Both the position numbers and the translations under genes were made by a program. A model generated the notes under the pieces. It did not search any database. It had not been told where the DNA came from and saw nothing but the letters and a program-made list of their open reading frames with translations. 28,407 nucleotides of DNA from an uncultured Kiritimatiellota bacterium (GTDB lineage: Bacteria; Verrucomicrobiota; Kiritimatiellia; RFP12; UBA1067). The first letter of the stretch is position 1; every line of letters starts with the position of its first letter. The stretch covers positions 1 to 28,407 of the forward strand of contig CAKTZA010000050.1 of assembly GCA_934635045.1 (NCBI GenBank). The letters run 5' to 3'. This document shows positions 1 to 6,790 of this stretch, in pieces.

Positions 1-21
1 CCCCCCCCCCCCCCCCCCCCC
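1..21. other. Poly-C contig end, probable artefact
   Basis: The window opens with 21 C residues. Read outward on the minus strand this is poly-G, the mirror of the poly-G run at the other end. Such ends are typical of dark-cycle poly-G reads from two-colour Illumina sequencing being assembled into the contig tip. It is unlikely to be biological sequence. Confidence 0.8.
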
Positions 22-132
22 TGGAGGATTCGGCGCGGACGCAAATGCGTCAGTTCTGTTGGTTTCGATTTCATGACTTTGTCCCTTTCTTGTTTCATTT
101 GCCTTGGGTCTACTGTGAAACTTGTCCGTGTA

Positions 133-1938
133 TTATAGCAAATGCGCGGCTTGCGCCGCAATATCAGAAAAATGAAAATCCATATAAGAAAAACGAACAT
201 GCGAGACGGTCGCGGCGACGGGCTCGATCACGATTCGGACTGCCAGTTTTCCTGTGCCGCGCGCCTCGTAGCGACGATAGCGGCCACTGCGATTCGACGT
301 GACGGCCTCCGTCCGCACAATCGTTCCGCCCTCGACGCGCGACCGACAGACCCAGCCGCCGTAGGCGACTCCCAGCGTCCGCCCATCACACGACACGTCC
401 GTCGCCCTGCTGCCATCCGACTCAAACGCCGGCAAAGCGAGCGCAAGAGCGCCTTCGCCCGTCAGCTCGGAGAGGAGGCCGTCTTTCGTCAACGTGCAAC
501 GCCAGTCGCAGCCGTCCACGCGCCAATCGACAACAGCGAGGTCTTTTGTCGCGTACCGCGCCGTGAGGACGAGCGACGTGCCGTCCGGCACGACAGGACG
601 AATCGCGAGGTCTCCGCCGTCCGCCCTCTCGCGCCGATAGTGCGCCGCCTTCGCGCAGGGCGTCGACAGGCAGATCGCCGGCGGTGCGCCCCGCCGCTGA
701 AGGCGTCCGAGCCCCGTCGCATCGTAGGCCGGGTTCGCGTTCCAGTCGAACTGGGCCGAGTAGTCGCCGGACGACAGCAGAATCTGGTGGAAGTCGGGCG
801 ACGTCGCGAAGACGAACGGATCTTCCGGCGGCAGGGCGACGGACGGCACATCTGCGCAGAACAGAAACGCGCCCATCGCCCACGACCCCATCGTCACCAT
901 GTACTTGTCGAAATAGGCGTAGTCCTCGCAGCCCACGTCCGGCTTCAGGGAAAGCCCGTCTTGCGCCGACGCGCGCGGATAGGCGTTCTTCACATGGCGA
1001 ACCGGCTTCTGCGCCAGCCACGGACGCAGGTCATCCAGCGCACGCCGCGCGGCGCGCTTGTAGAGGTTCGCGCGCACGAGATCGCCGCGCTTCGCGAAAC
1101 GCGCCGCATACCATTCGCAGACGGCCGCGTCAAACGTGTTGTTATGCAGGAACTGGTTGGAACGTCCGCCGAAGGGGATCTCGCCGCACGCCGACTGTAT
1201 GCGAAGCGTGGGTTCGGCAGCCCGCGCCAGCAGTGCCTCCAGCTGCGGACGCGAGGGGCCGTCGTAGCCGTCATCCAGAATGTGCATGAACTGGAGGCGC
1301 GTGACGAAATCGTAGACGGCGGGCGCGTTCGGGTCGCGGTACATGCCGTTCTCGTCAAACCAGCGCAGCTGATCGGCGACATAACGCTCGACAAACGCCG
1401 CGTCGCCGCCCAGTCCATGCGCCAGCCGCGCCTGTTCGCTCGCACAGGCGAAGACGACCCAGTTGTGTGCGCGCCTCTCGCCCAGCGAAAGCCGCCCCGT
1501 CCGGTAGGACGCTCGCGCATCAATCCGCGCCAGATCCGCCCGCCAGGCGTCCGTCACCGACTTCTCGTACGTCCGCGCCGCTTCCAGCTGCACGAGCGCC
1601 CAGACCAGCTCCTTCACCGAGAACTCGTTGCCGGAACTTCTGACGGGCATCGGGCCCTTCGCCGCATCGCGGCAACAGACCGTCATCATGCGCGCAAGCA
1701 GCGGCTTCTTCTCCGCAAGCCGTCCGTTCGCGACCAAGAAGCCGAGGTTCGCGGCGAGGCGCGGGAAGCCGTGCTCCTGTACGCCGTCCCGTTCGGCGGT
1801 CTCCGTCAGGCCAACGAGCCGCGCGTCGGAGTACGCCGAAACGGCCGCCTCCATCACGTCCATGTAGTCGGTTTTCGATGTCTGCGCGGACGCAATCGCC
1901 GCATGGACGACAAGAACTGCGAGAAGTGTGATTTTCAT
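133..1938 (-). CDS. Secreted protein, probable carbohydrate-active (alpha/alpha-toroid-like)
   Basis: The 601-residue protein begins with a clear signal peptide (MKITLLAVLVVHAAIASAQ, cleavage after about residue 19), so it is exported. The middle is helix-rich and carries a striking CGEIPFGGRSNQFLHNN stretch followed by DVGCEDYAYFDKYM. The C-terminal third is beta-rich. That organisation resembles (alpha/alpha)6-toroid polysaccharide lyases and glycoside hydrolases of the heparinase II/III or GH154 kind, but I cannot place it in a family with certainty. I chose the ATG at 1938 over one 29 codons upstream because it starts the signal peptide and sits 2 nt after the predicted transcription start. 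It is separated from rsmD by 111 bp with its own promoter. Its role is probably degradation of an acidic glycan, by inference. Confidence 0.6.
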   Translation of the reverse strand: MKITLLAVLVVHAAIASAQTSKTDYMDVMEAAVSAYSDARLVGLTETAERDGVQEHGFPRLAANLGFLVANGRLAEKKPLLARMMTVCCRDAAKGPMPVRSSGNEFSVKELVWALVQLEAARTYEKSVTDAWRADLARIDARASYRTGRLSLGERRAHNWVVFACASEQARLAHGLGGDAAFVERYVADQLRWFDENGMYRDPNAPAVYDFVTRLQFMHILDDGYDGPSRPQLEALLARAAEPTLRIQSACGEIPFGGRSNQFLHNNTFDAAVCEWYAARFAKRGDLVRANLYKRAARRALDDLRPWLAQKPVRHVKNAYPRASAQDGLSLKPDVGCEDYAYFDKYMVTMGSWAMGAFLFCADVPSVALPPEDPFVFATSPDFHQILLSSGDYSAQFDWNANPAYDATGLGRLQRRGAPPAICLSTPCAKAAHYRRERADGGDLAIRPVVPDGTSLVLTARYATKDLAVVDWRVDGCDWRCTLTKDGLLSELTGEGALALALPAFESDGSRATDVSCDGRTLGVAYGGWVCRSRVEGGTIVRTEAVTSNRSGRYRRYEARGTGKLAVRIVIEPVAATVSHVRFSYMDFHFSDIAAQAAHLL

Positions 1939-1946
1939 GCCGCAGT

Positions 1947-1975
1947 AGTATACACCCGATGCGGCGAAAAGTAAA
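1947..1975 (-). promoter_or_regulatory. Promoter of the secreted protein gene, near-leaderless
   Basis: On the minus strand a -35 box TTTACT (1970-1975) is followed after exactly 17 bp by a -10 box TATACT (1947-1952). The expected transcription start is about 1940, only 2 nt before the ATG at 1938, so no Shine-Dalgarno could be transcribed. Confidence 0.5.
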
Positions 1976-2049
1976 TTGCACTTCCTGAAGAAACGGTTGC
2001 GATTTCTGAAAACCGCGCCGCGCACGTCTTCGCCATCCGCCGAATGTCT

Positions 2050-2640
2050 TCACAGCCGCCGCCAAATGCAGAGGCGGGTCTTGCCGTAGGTGCGGTCGCG
2101 GAGGAGATCCCAGCCCGGCGTCTCCTCGGCCCGCTGCACGGCCGTCATTTCCGCGACGAAGAGCCCGCCGGGCCGCACGACGTTACGCGTGGCGAGCGTC
2201 GCCAGCACCTGCGCGTAGCCCTTCTCCTCGCCGAGCGCATACGGCGGATCGGCAAAGGCAATCGAGAACCCAGGCCCCGAATAGGTCGCAAGAAAGCGGT
2301 AGCAGTCCGCCGCGACAACCGCCGCCACCTGCTCACCCCGTTCCGCCTGTCCGAATCGTCCTCCCTGACCAGCCAGTCCGACCACACCCAAGTTCTCGTT
2401 CAGGACGGCGAGATGCCGGCGGTTCTGCTCGACGAAAGTCGCCGACCGCGCGCCACGCGACAGGGCCTCCAGCCCGACCGCGCCGCAGCCCGCAAAGAGG
2501 TCGAGGAAGTCGCAGCCCGCGAGTTCGGGCGCCAGGATGTTGAACAGAGCCTCGCGCACGCGATCCTGCGTCGGACGAATCGCGTCCGATTTCGGCACCT
2601 TGAGATTGCGCCCGCCAAATTTTCCGCCTGTAATTCTCAT
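2050..2640 (-). CDS. rsmD: 16S rRNA (guanine(966)-N2)-methyltransferase RsmD
   Basis: RsmD methylates G966 of 16S rRNA in the 30S subunit using S-adenosylmethionine. The 196-residue protein has the family start MRITGGKFGGR, the R-P-T-x-D-R-V-R-E-A-L-F-N motif, the SAM-binding loop DLFAGCGAVGLEAL and the catalytic DPPYAL motif. Length and order are normal for the family. The ATG at 2640 is preferred to one nine codons upstream because it matches the conserved N-terminus and has GGAGG nine bases before it. It lies 23 nt downstream of the Fic gene on the same strand, so the two are probably co-transcribed. A methyltransferase read from a Fic-gene promoter is unusual company and may be incidental. 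Confidence 0.95.
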   Translation of the reverse strand: MRITGGKFGGRNLKVPKSDAIRPTQDRVREALFNILAPELAGCDFLDLFAGCGAVGLEALSRGARSATFVEQNRRHLAVLNENLGVVGLAGQGGRFGQAERGEQVAAVVAADCYRFLATYSGPGFSIAFADPPYALGEEKGYAQVLATLATRNVVRPGGLFVAEMTAVQRAEETPGWDLLRDRTYGKTRLCIWRRL

Positions 2641-2649
2641 TTTTCGCGA

Positions 2650-2654
2650 CCTCC
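2650..2654 (-). promoter_or_regulatory. Shine-Dalgarno of rsmD
   Basis: GGAGG on the minus strand lies nine bases before the ATG at 2640. It decides the rsmD start against the upstream in-frame ATG at 2667. Confidence 0.75.
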
Positions 2655-2663
2655 ACAAAACAT

Positions 2664-3566
2664 TCATTTTCCTGCGACAACATGGCCATAACGGCGGAGC
2701 AAGGCCTCGAAGTAGTCCTGTCCGGCGCGGAACGTGTCGAGCAGACGTTCCCTGTGCATTTCATTTGCCTGCCATTCCTGCAGACCCAAGTAGTAGAAGC
2801 GGCGCGTCTTCTCCAAGACGAGCATGGGGGTGATGCCGTGCTTGAGGCATTCCTTGAGCAGGACGAGCCGCCCGACGCGCCCATTGCCGTCCTGAAACGG
2901 ATGAATCGCCTCAAAACGCACATGAAAGGCGGCGAGATCATCGAGCGTGTGCGCCGTCTTGCCGTACCACGCAAGCAAGTTCACCATTTCGCCATGAACC
3001 TGTGCGGGCGGAACGGTGTCGCGGTCGCCCACCGCGTTCGCAAGTCGCTTGTAGTCCCCGCCGGCGAACCACGGCTTGCGGCTGTCGGTCGTGCCGCTTT
3101 TGAGGATTTCATGCAGCCGCTTGATGTACGCTTCCGTCAATGCCGCCCCGGCAGTCTTAATCACCTCGTCCACGGCGCGGAAATGGTTTGCCGTTTCCAC
3201 GATGTCGTCCACGGGAATGTCTGCACCCAGATCCCCGACGGTCTGCGTCTCGAAGATCCACCGCGTCTGCTCATGCGAGAGACGGCTTCCCTCCATGTGG
3301 TTTGAGTTGTAGGCAAAGTCAATCTGCAGCTGATGGTAAAGACCGCCCGACAGCCGAGCCTCGCGCTCCGCGTTCAATATGCCGCAAATCGTCTTGGGAT
3401 AGGGACGACGGCTCTTGCGCGCCGGCTTCTCGGCCTGCACGGGTATGCGCCATGTTCGGCCTGACGGAATGACGCCCGCAATGCGCCCGCTTGCGCAGTA
3501 GGTGCGAACCTGCCTTGCCGTTATGCCCCACCGTGCAGCGGTCTCTTCAACTGTCAGATATTCCAT
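2664..3566 (-). CDS. Fic family protein with N-terminal HTH (probable AMPylase)
   Basis: Fic proteins transfer AMP or another nucleotide moiety to hydroxyl side chains of target proteins. The 300-residue product has a MerR/excisionase-type helix-turn-helix at residues 1-42 (LTVEETAARWGITARQVRTY) and a Fic core with the complete HPFQDGNGRVGR motif at 222-233, including catalytic His222. SNHMEG at 88-93 fits the (S/T)xxxE(G/N) inhibitory helix, making it a class II, self-inhibited Fic protein with Glu92 as the predicted blocking residue. The start at 3566 has GGAG seven bases upstream. The HTH suggests autoregulation at the palindromes in its promoter region. No separate antitoxin gene is present, as expected for class II. 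Confidence 0.92.
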   Translation of the reverse strand: MEYLTVEETAARWGITARQVRTYCASGRIAGVIPSGRTWRIPVQAEKPARKSRRPYPKTICGILNAEREARLSGGLYHQLQIDFAYNSNHMEGSRLSHEQTRWIFETQTVGDLGADIPVDDIVETANHFRAVDEVIKTAGAALTEAYIKRLHEILKSGTTDSRKPWFAGGDYKRLANAVGDRDTVPPAQVHGEMVNLLAWYGKTAHTLDDLAAFHVRFEAIHPFQDGNGRVGRLVLLKECLKHGITPMLVLEKTRRFYYLGLQEWQANEMHRERLLDTFRAGQDYFEALLRRYGHVVAGK

Positions 3567-3601
3567 GCCATTCTCCGTGCGGAAGTCTACGCGACCGTCA
3601 T

Positions 3602-3653
3602 CGGAAGTTTATCCCATAAAAACGCAAGTCGATTTTGCCAAGATAAACTTCCG
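3602..3653. promoter_or_regulatory. 12-bp inverted repeat in the fic leader
   Basis: CGGAAGTTTATC (3602-3613) and its perfect complement GATAAACTTCCG (3642-3653) are separated by 28 bases, 36-87 nt upstream of the Fic start codon and inside its predicted leader. It could be an operator for the HTH of the Fic protein or an RNA stem-loop. Perfect arms with AT-rich content in a GC-rich region argue against chance. Confidence 0.55.
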
Positions 3654-3678
3654 GAACAGAACACGCAGATTCGTAAGA

Positions 3679-3707
3679 AGTATAGCATAAATGTCCGAAC
3701 CGGACAA
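3679..3707 (-). promoter_or_regulatory. fic promoter with overlapping TGTCCG-n3-CGGACA palindrome
   Basis: On the minus strand -35 TTGTCC (3702-3707) and -10 TATACT (3679-3684) are 17 bp apart. A perfect palindrome TGTCCG-AAC-CGGACA (3692-3706) overlaps the -35 box and the spacer, a classic position for a repressor site. The leader to the ATG at 3566 is about 105 nt. Confidence 0.6.
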
Positions 3708-3780
3708 GCGAGCCGCACATTTCACTGGAACCTGAACGCCCCCGTCAATGCCGTCACTCCTCAAAACGGTCGAAAAACGC

Positions 3781-3843
3781 GGGGACAGACCCCCTAAAAA
3801 GCATGGGGACAGACCCCTCAAGAAACCTGTGGGGCCTGTCCCC
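3781..3843. repeat. GGGGACAGACCCC repeat cluster, three copies
   Basis: Two direct copies of GGGGACAGACCCC (3781-3793 and 3805-3817) and one inverted, one-base variant copy GGGGCCTGTCCCC (3831-3843) lie between the LysM and Fic genes. The same 13-mer recurs inside aroB. Units of this kind in other bacteria are associated with REP/BIME elements mobilised by Y1 (RAYT) transposases. That link is inferred here; no transposase is in the window. Confidence 0.85.
3796..3843 (-). terminator. Repeat-derived terminator-like hairpin after the LysM gene
   Basis: Read on the minus strand, the arms 3843-3831 and 3817-3805 pair over 13 bp (one G-U pair) around a 13-nt loop, followed by ATGC and TTTTT (3800-3796). 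It begins 17 nt after the LysM stop codon, where a rho-independent terminator for the hydrogenase-to-LysM gene run would be expected. Confidence 0.5.
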
Positions 3844-3860
3844 ACGGCGTCACAAGGCGC

Positions 3861-4739
3861 CTACATCTCCGAAATGAGGACGCTCGACCCGACCGGCATC
3901 AGCAGGTCGATCTCCGTCTGGTCGGGCGCCTTGAACGCGACGCCGAGCGACCGCCAGAACGCCAGCGACCCCCTCGGCAGCTCATACGCCCCCGCCTTGC
4001 CCGTCGGCTCCTGCGCGAGGTCGTAGCGCTTGAAGAACTTCTCCTTCAGCAGCAGGTCGGCCGTCCGTGCGCGCCGGTGGATGACGAGCGTGAAGCGCGG
4101 ATGATCCATCACGTAGAGCTTCGCGCCGAGCCGGATCTTCTCGACGTTGCCGCCGTTCAGCCGCGCGAACGAGGCGAACGTCGAGCCGTTCTCCGCCGCG
4201 AGGCGCGAGGCCGTGTCGCCGCGCCGCACCTCGACCTGCCGCACCCAGAGCGGCGTCCGCTTCTCGAAGAGCCGCTTCATGTTCAGGACGCCCAGCCGCC
4301 GCGCCAACGCATCGTCCAGGTCCGCCGCCGGCGAGCCGGGCAGCGCGCGGATCTGCTCGATGGTCGAGACGGCCATCTCGACGTCGCGGCGGCGCTCCGC
4401 CTCCTCCAGCCGCAACAGGAGATTGCGGACGCGCGCCGGACGCTTCTCCGTCACGGCTCGGCGGACAGCCGGCTCGATCACGGGCGGCGGCTCGTCCGTC
4501 GCCGGGCGAACCGACGACGGCGGGGGCGACGGCACAACGGCCTCCGCCTCGTCCGCGTCGCGCGGGAACTCCGCCGCGTCCCGCGCCGCCGCCGCGCGGT
4601 AGCGCCGCACGAGCGTCACGGAAAACGAGACGAGCGCGACAAGCCCGACCAGAACGAACACCCAGCCCAGGCCGGACGGCTTGCGCTCGTCCTGTCGGGG
4701 ATTCCACTCAAGGCCGTACCTGCCGCGATTGAGCGACAT
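3861..4739 (-). CDS. Membrane-anchored LysM protein with degenerate L,D-transpeptidase-like tail
   Basis: The 292-residue protein has one transmembrane helix (about 23-45), a proline-rich linker (about 65-95), a charged helical region (about 100-160) and a LysM peptidoglycan-binding domain (about 168-211; VRRGDTASRLAAENGSTF...IRLGAKLYV). The tail 216-290 looks like the first and last strands of a YkuD L,D-transpeptidase fold (FTLVIHRRARTADLLL, FFKRYDLA, MPVGSSVLIS). The catalytic H...SHGC block is absent, so it should be non-catalytic. It probably sits in the inner membrane facing the cell wall. It starts 6 nt after the yajC stop, so the two are likely one transcript. I place the LysM domain with confidence and the YkuD relation only tentatively. 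Confidence 0.8.
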   Translation of the reverse strand: MSLNRGRYGLEWNPRQDERKPSGLGWVFVLVGLVALVSFSVTLVRRYRAAAARDAAEFPRDADEAEAVVPSPPPSSVRPATDEPPPVIEPAVRRAVTEKRPARVRNLLLRLEEAERRRDVEMAVSTIEQIRALPGSPAADLDDALARRLGVLNMKRLFEKRTPLWVRQVEVRRGDTASRLAAENGSTFASFARLNGGNVEKIRLGAKLYVMDHPRFTLVIHRRARTADLLLKEKFFKRYDLAQEPTGKAGAYELPRGSLAFWRSLGVAFKAPDQTEIDLLMPVGSSVLISEM

Positions 4740-4745
4740 CGCCCC

Positions 4746-5078
4746 TTACTTCTTCTGCGGCTCCTCCGTCGGGACGACGCCCGAGACGCAGCTGCGCGCG
4801 ATCTCGACCGTGGTGCCGGGGCAGATCTCGACCTTGAACGTCTTCTCCGTCGCCTCCTGGATCGTGCCCATGAGGCCGCCCGCGAAGACGATCTTCGCGC
4901 CCGCGCGCAGTTCCTCAATCATCTTCCGGCGCTCCTTCTCCTTGCGCTGCTGAGGACGGATCATCATGAAGTAGAAGATCGCGAGGATCAGGAGCATCGG
5001 GACGAGCATCCCCATGCCGCCGGCCTGGGGGGCAGGCGCGGCCGCCGCCGCGTCGCAGATCATCAGTGCTGTGTTCAT
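4746..5078 (-). CDS. yajC: Preprotein translocase subunit YajC
   Basis: YajC is a small inner-membrane accessory of the Sec holo-translocon with SecDF. The 110-residue protein has a hydrophobic helix (about 22-41), the conserved FYFMMIRPQQRKEKE junction, and a cytoplasmic domain with the family pattern MIEELRAGAKIVFAGGLMGTI. An alanine-rich N-terminal stretch precedes the helix, as is common in YajC proteins of this group. It lies downstream of tgt, the classical tgt-yajC order seen in many bacteria (where secDF often follows). Here a LysM protein follows instead. The upstream gap of 114 bp holds a pyrimidine/purine-rich repeat. Confidence 0.93.
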   Translation of the reverse strand: MNTALMICDAAAAAPAPQAGGMGMLVPMLLILAIFYFMMIRPQQRKEKERRKMIEELRAGAKIVFAGGLMGTIQEATEKTFKVEICPGTTVEIARSCVSGVVPTEEPQKK

Positions 5079-5131
5079 TTTTCTGTTTTTTCCTTTCGGT
5101 TATGGGTTGATGAAGAAGAAACCGCCTTGTC

Positions 5132-5184
5132 TATCCTCTGTCCTCTGTCTTTCGTCCTCTGTCCTCCGCCCTTCCTCCCCCTCG
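5132..5184. repeat. CCTCTGTCCTCTGTC-type repeat between tgt and yajC
   Basis: The sequence is an irregular array of TCCTCTG units followed by a C/T-rich run. On the minus strand it reads as GGACAGAGGAC-like units. A related purine array (GGACAGGGGAC, GGACAAGGGAC) followed by a C/T-rich run is found inside gltB at 15791-15902, so this appears to be a dispersed low-complexity element of the genome. Confidence 0.6.
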
Positions 5185-5192
5185 GGAAGCCG

Positions 5193-6293
5193 TCAGTTCC
5201 TGTAGGCCCTGACCTCTGCGAGGAAGTCGGCGAAGGTGTCGTTCGCCAGCGATTCGCGCAGCTCGCGCATGAACTCGTTCAGCCGCCAGACATTGTGGAT
5301 CGTGAGCAGACGCAGGCCGAGGATCTCGCCGCAGTTCAGGAGGTGGCGCACGTAGCTGCGCGAGAAGCTGCGGCAGCAGTAGCAGTCGCACCCCTCCTCG
5401 ACGGGCCCCGGATCGAACGCCCACTTCGCCGCCTTGATCGCGACGTTGCCCTTGCGCGTGATGGCCGTGCCGTGGCGCGCGATGCGCGTCGGGATGACGC
5501 AGTCGAACATGTCGACGCCGCGCGCGACGCATTCCGCCATCTGGTGCAGGACGCCGAGCCCCATCACGTAGCGCGGCCGATCCTTCGGCAGGTACGGGAC
5601 GCTCGCCTCGACGGCCTGGTACATGAACGCCTCCGGCTCGCCGACCGAGACGCCGCCGATCGCGTAGCCGTCGAAGCCGATCTTCACGAGCTCCTCCGCG
5701 CAGTGGCGGCGGATGTCGTCGTAGACGCCGCCCTGCACGATGCCGAAGACCATCTGGCCCTCGGCGTGCGGCTCGTCCTTCGACCGACGCGCCCAGCGGA
5801 TCGTCCGCTCGACCGACGCCTCGGCGCGCGCACGGTCGCAGGGATACGGCAGGCACTCGTCGAAGACCATCGCGATGTCGGAGCCGATCATGCGCTGCAT
5901 CGCCATCGACTCCTTCGGGCCGAGGAAGAACGCATGCCCGTCGAGGTGCGACTGGAAGTGGCAGCCCTCCTCGGTGAACTTGCGCATCTTCGCGAGCGAG
6001 AAGACCTGGAAGCCGCCGGAGTCCGTAAGGATCGGGCCGTCCCACCGCATGAACCTGTGCAGCCCGCCGGCGGCGGCGATGACCGCCGGCCCCGGCCGTA
6101 GCAGCAGGTGGTAGGTGTTGCCGAGCACGACCTGCGTCTTCAGCGCGACGAGGTCGCGCGGCTCCAGCGCCTTGACGGTGCCGAGCGTCCCGACGTCCAT
6201 GAACACGGGCGTCTCGACGACCCCGTGCGCGGTCGTGAGCCGTCCCAGCCGCGCCTCGGTGCGCGCATCCTCCTTTAGTACCTGAAAACTCAC
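5193..6293 (-). CDS. tgt: Queuine tRNA-ribosyltransferase (tRNA-guanine transglycosylase)
   Basis: Tgt swaps guanine-34 of GUN-anticodon tRNAs for preQ1 on the way to queuosine. Starting at the GTG at 6293 gives 366 residues. Visible are the DSGGFQVFS active-site motif (acid/base Asp91), GGVSVGE, the nucleophile in DMFDCVIPTR (Asp264), and zinc ligands Cys302, Cys304, Cys307 and His333. As I recall the E. coli enzyme, its nucleophile and zinc ligands carry these same numbers, which supports the GTG start. An ATG at 6401 would overlap mgtC and add unrelated residues. The -10-like TACAAT at 6301-6306 puts the transcript start on the start codon, so tgt probably has its own leaderless mRNA in addition to read-through from mgtC. 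Confidence 0.95.
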   Translation of the reverse strand: MSFQVLKEDARTEARLGRLTTAHGVVETPVFMDVGTLGTVKALEPRDLVALKTQVVLGNTYHLLLRPGPAVIAAAGGLHRFMRWDGPILTDSGGFQVFSLAKMRKFTEEGCHFQSHLDGHAFFLGPKESMAMQRMIGSDIAMVFDECLPYPCDRARAEASVERTIRWARRSKDEPHAEGQMVFGIVQGGVYDDIRRHCAEELVKIGFDGYAIGGVSVGEPEAFMYQAVEASVPYLPKDRPRYVMGLGVLHQMAECVARGVDMFDCVIPTRIARHGTAITRKGNVAIKAAKWAFDPGPVEEGCDCYCCRSFSRSYVRHLLNCGEILGLRLLTIHNVWRLNEFMRELRESLANDTFADFLAEVRAYRN

Positions 6294-6306
6294 GGCGCGT
6301 ATTGTA
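6294..6306 (-). promoter_or_regulatory. tgt promoter, leaderless GGTACAATACGCGCC-GTG block
   Basis: TACAAT (6301-6306, minus strand) is followed by ACGCGCC and then GTG. The spacing puts +1 on or next to the start codon. The block is nearly identical to those before icd and aroKB. There is no Shine-Dalgarno. Confidence 0.6.
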
Positions 6307-6330
6307 CCAAAAAACGCCGCGCAGGTGTTT

Positions 6331-6780
6331 TCAGCATCGCGCCGTCTCCTCGGACGACGCGGAAGCGCGGCGGTCATGCCCGAACCAGCCGAACACCTCA
6401 AGCCCGATCAGCGACAGGATCGTCGCCGCGACGGCCACCGCGTAAAGCCCCGCCGCGACGGCCATGCCGATGCCCGCCGCCACCCAGATGCCGGCCGCCG
6501 TGGTGAGCCCGTGGACGGCATGGCGCTGGACGATGATCGAGCCGGCGCCAATGAAGCCGATGCCGCTCACGATCTGGGCGGCGACGCGCGAGGGGTCGCC
6601 CTGTCCGTCAAAGCCGTAGCGCGAGACGATCAGCATCAGCGACGCGCCGACCGCCACCAGCAGATGCGTCCGCACGCCGGCGACCTTGGCACGGTATTCG
6701 CGTTCGGCCCCGATCAGTCCGCCCAGCAGCCCCGACAGCAGCAGGCGCAGGATCAACGTAAGCGATTCGGGCATTTCCAT
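6331..6780 (-). CDS. MgtC/SapB family membrane protein
   Basis: The 149-residue protein has four to five hydrophobic segments and the MgtC family signatures GLIGAEREYRAKVAGVRTH, GIGFIGAGSIIVQ and GLTTAAGIWVAAGIGMA. MgtC proteins act in Mg2+ or acid stress; in Salmonella MgtC modulates the F1Fo ATP synthase. Only the short N-terminal membrane domain is present, without the C-terminal ACT-like domain of long MgtC, so SapB-type is the safer label. The ATG at 6780 has AGGAG at 6787-6791 overlapping the hydrogenase stop region, and the two genes are 10 nt apart, so they are co-transcribed. A functional tie to the hydrogenase is not evident. Confidence 0.88.
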   Translation of the reverse strand: MEMPESLTLILRLLLSGLLGGLIGAEREYRAKVAGVRTHLLVAVGASLMLIVSRYGFDGQGDPSRVAAQIVSGIGFIGAGSIIVQRHAVHGLTTAAGIWVAAGIGMAVAAGLYAVAVAATILSLIGLEVFGWFGHDRRASASSEETARC

Positions 6781-6790
6781 CGTCAGCTCC

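Noticed and set aside
142..1974. Plus-strand open frame of about 610 codons opposite the first gene
   Set aside because: The minus-strand frame has a signal peptide, a promoter and patterned motifs; the plus frame has none.
3781..3843. CRISPR array
   Set aside because: Units are 13 bp, self-palindromic, in mixed orientation and without uniform spacers; no cas genes are present.
4077..6101. Plus-strand open frame of about 674 codons over LysM, yajC and tgt
   Set aside because: It crosses three opposite-strand genes and one intergenic region and has no recognisable motif.
6294..6401. N-terminal extension of Tgt from an ATG at 6401
   Set aside because: The extension overlaps mgtC, is Arg-rich and unlike Tgt. 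The GTG at 6293 gives the conserved start and a well-placed -10 box.
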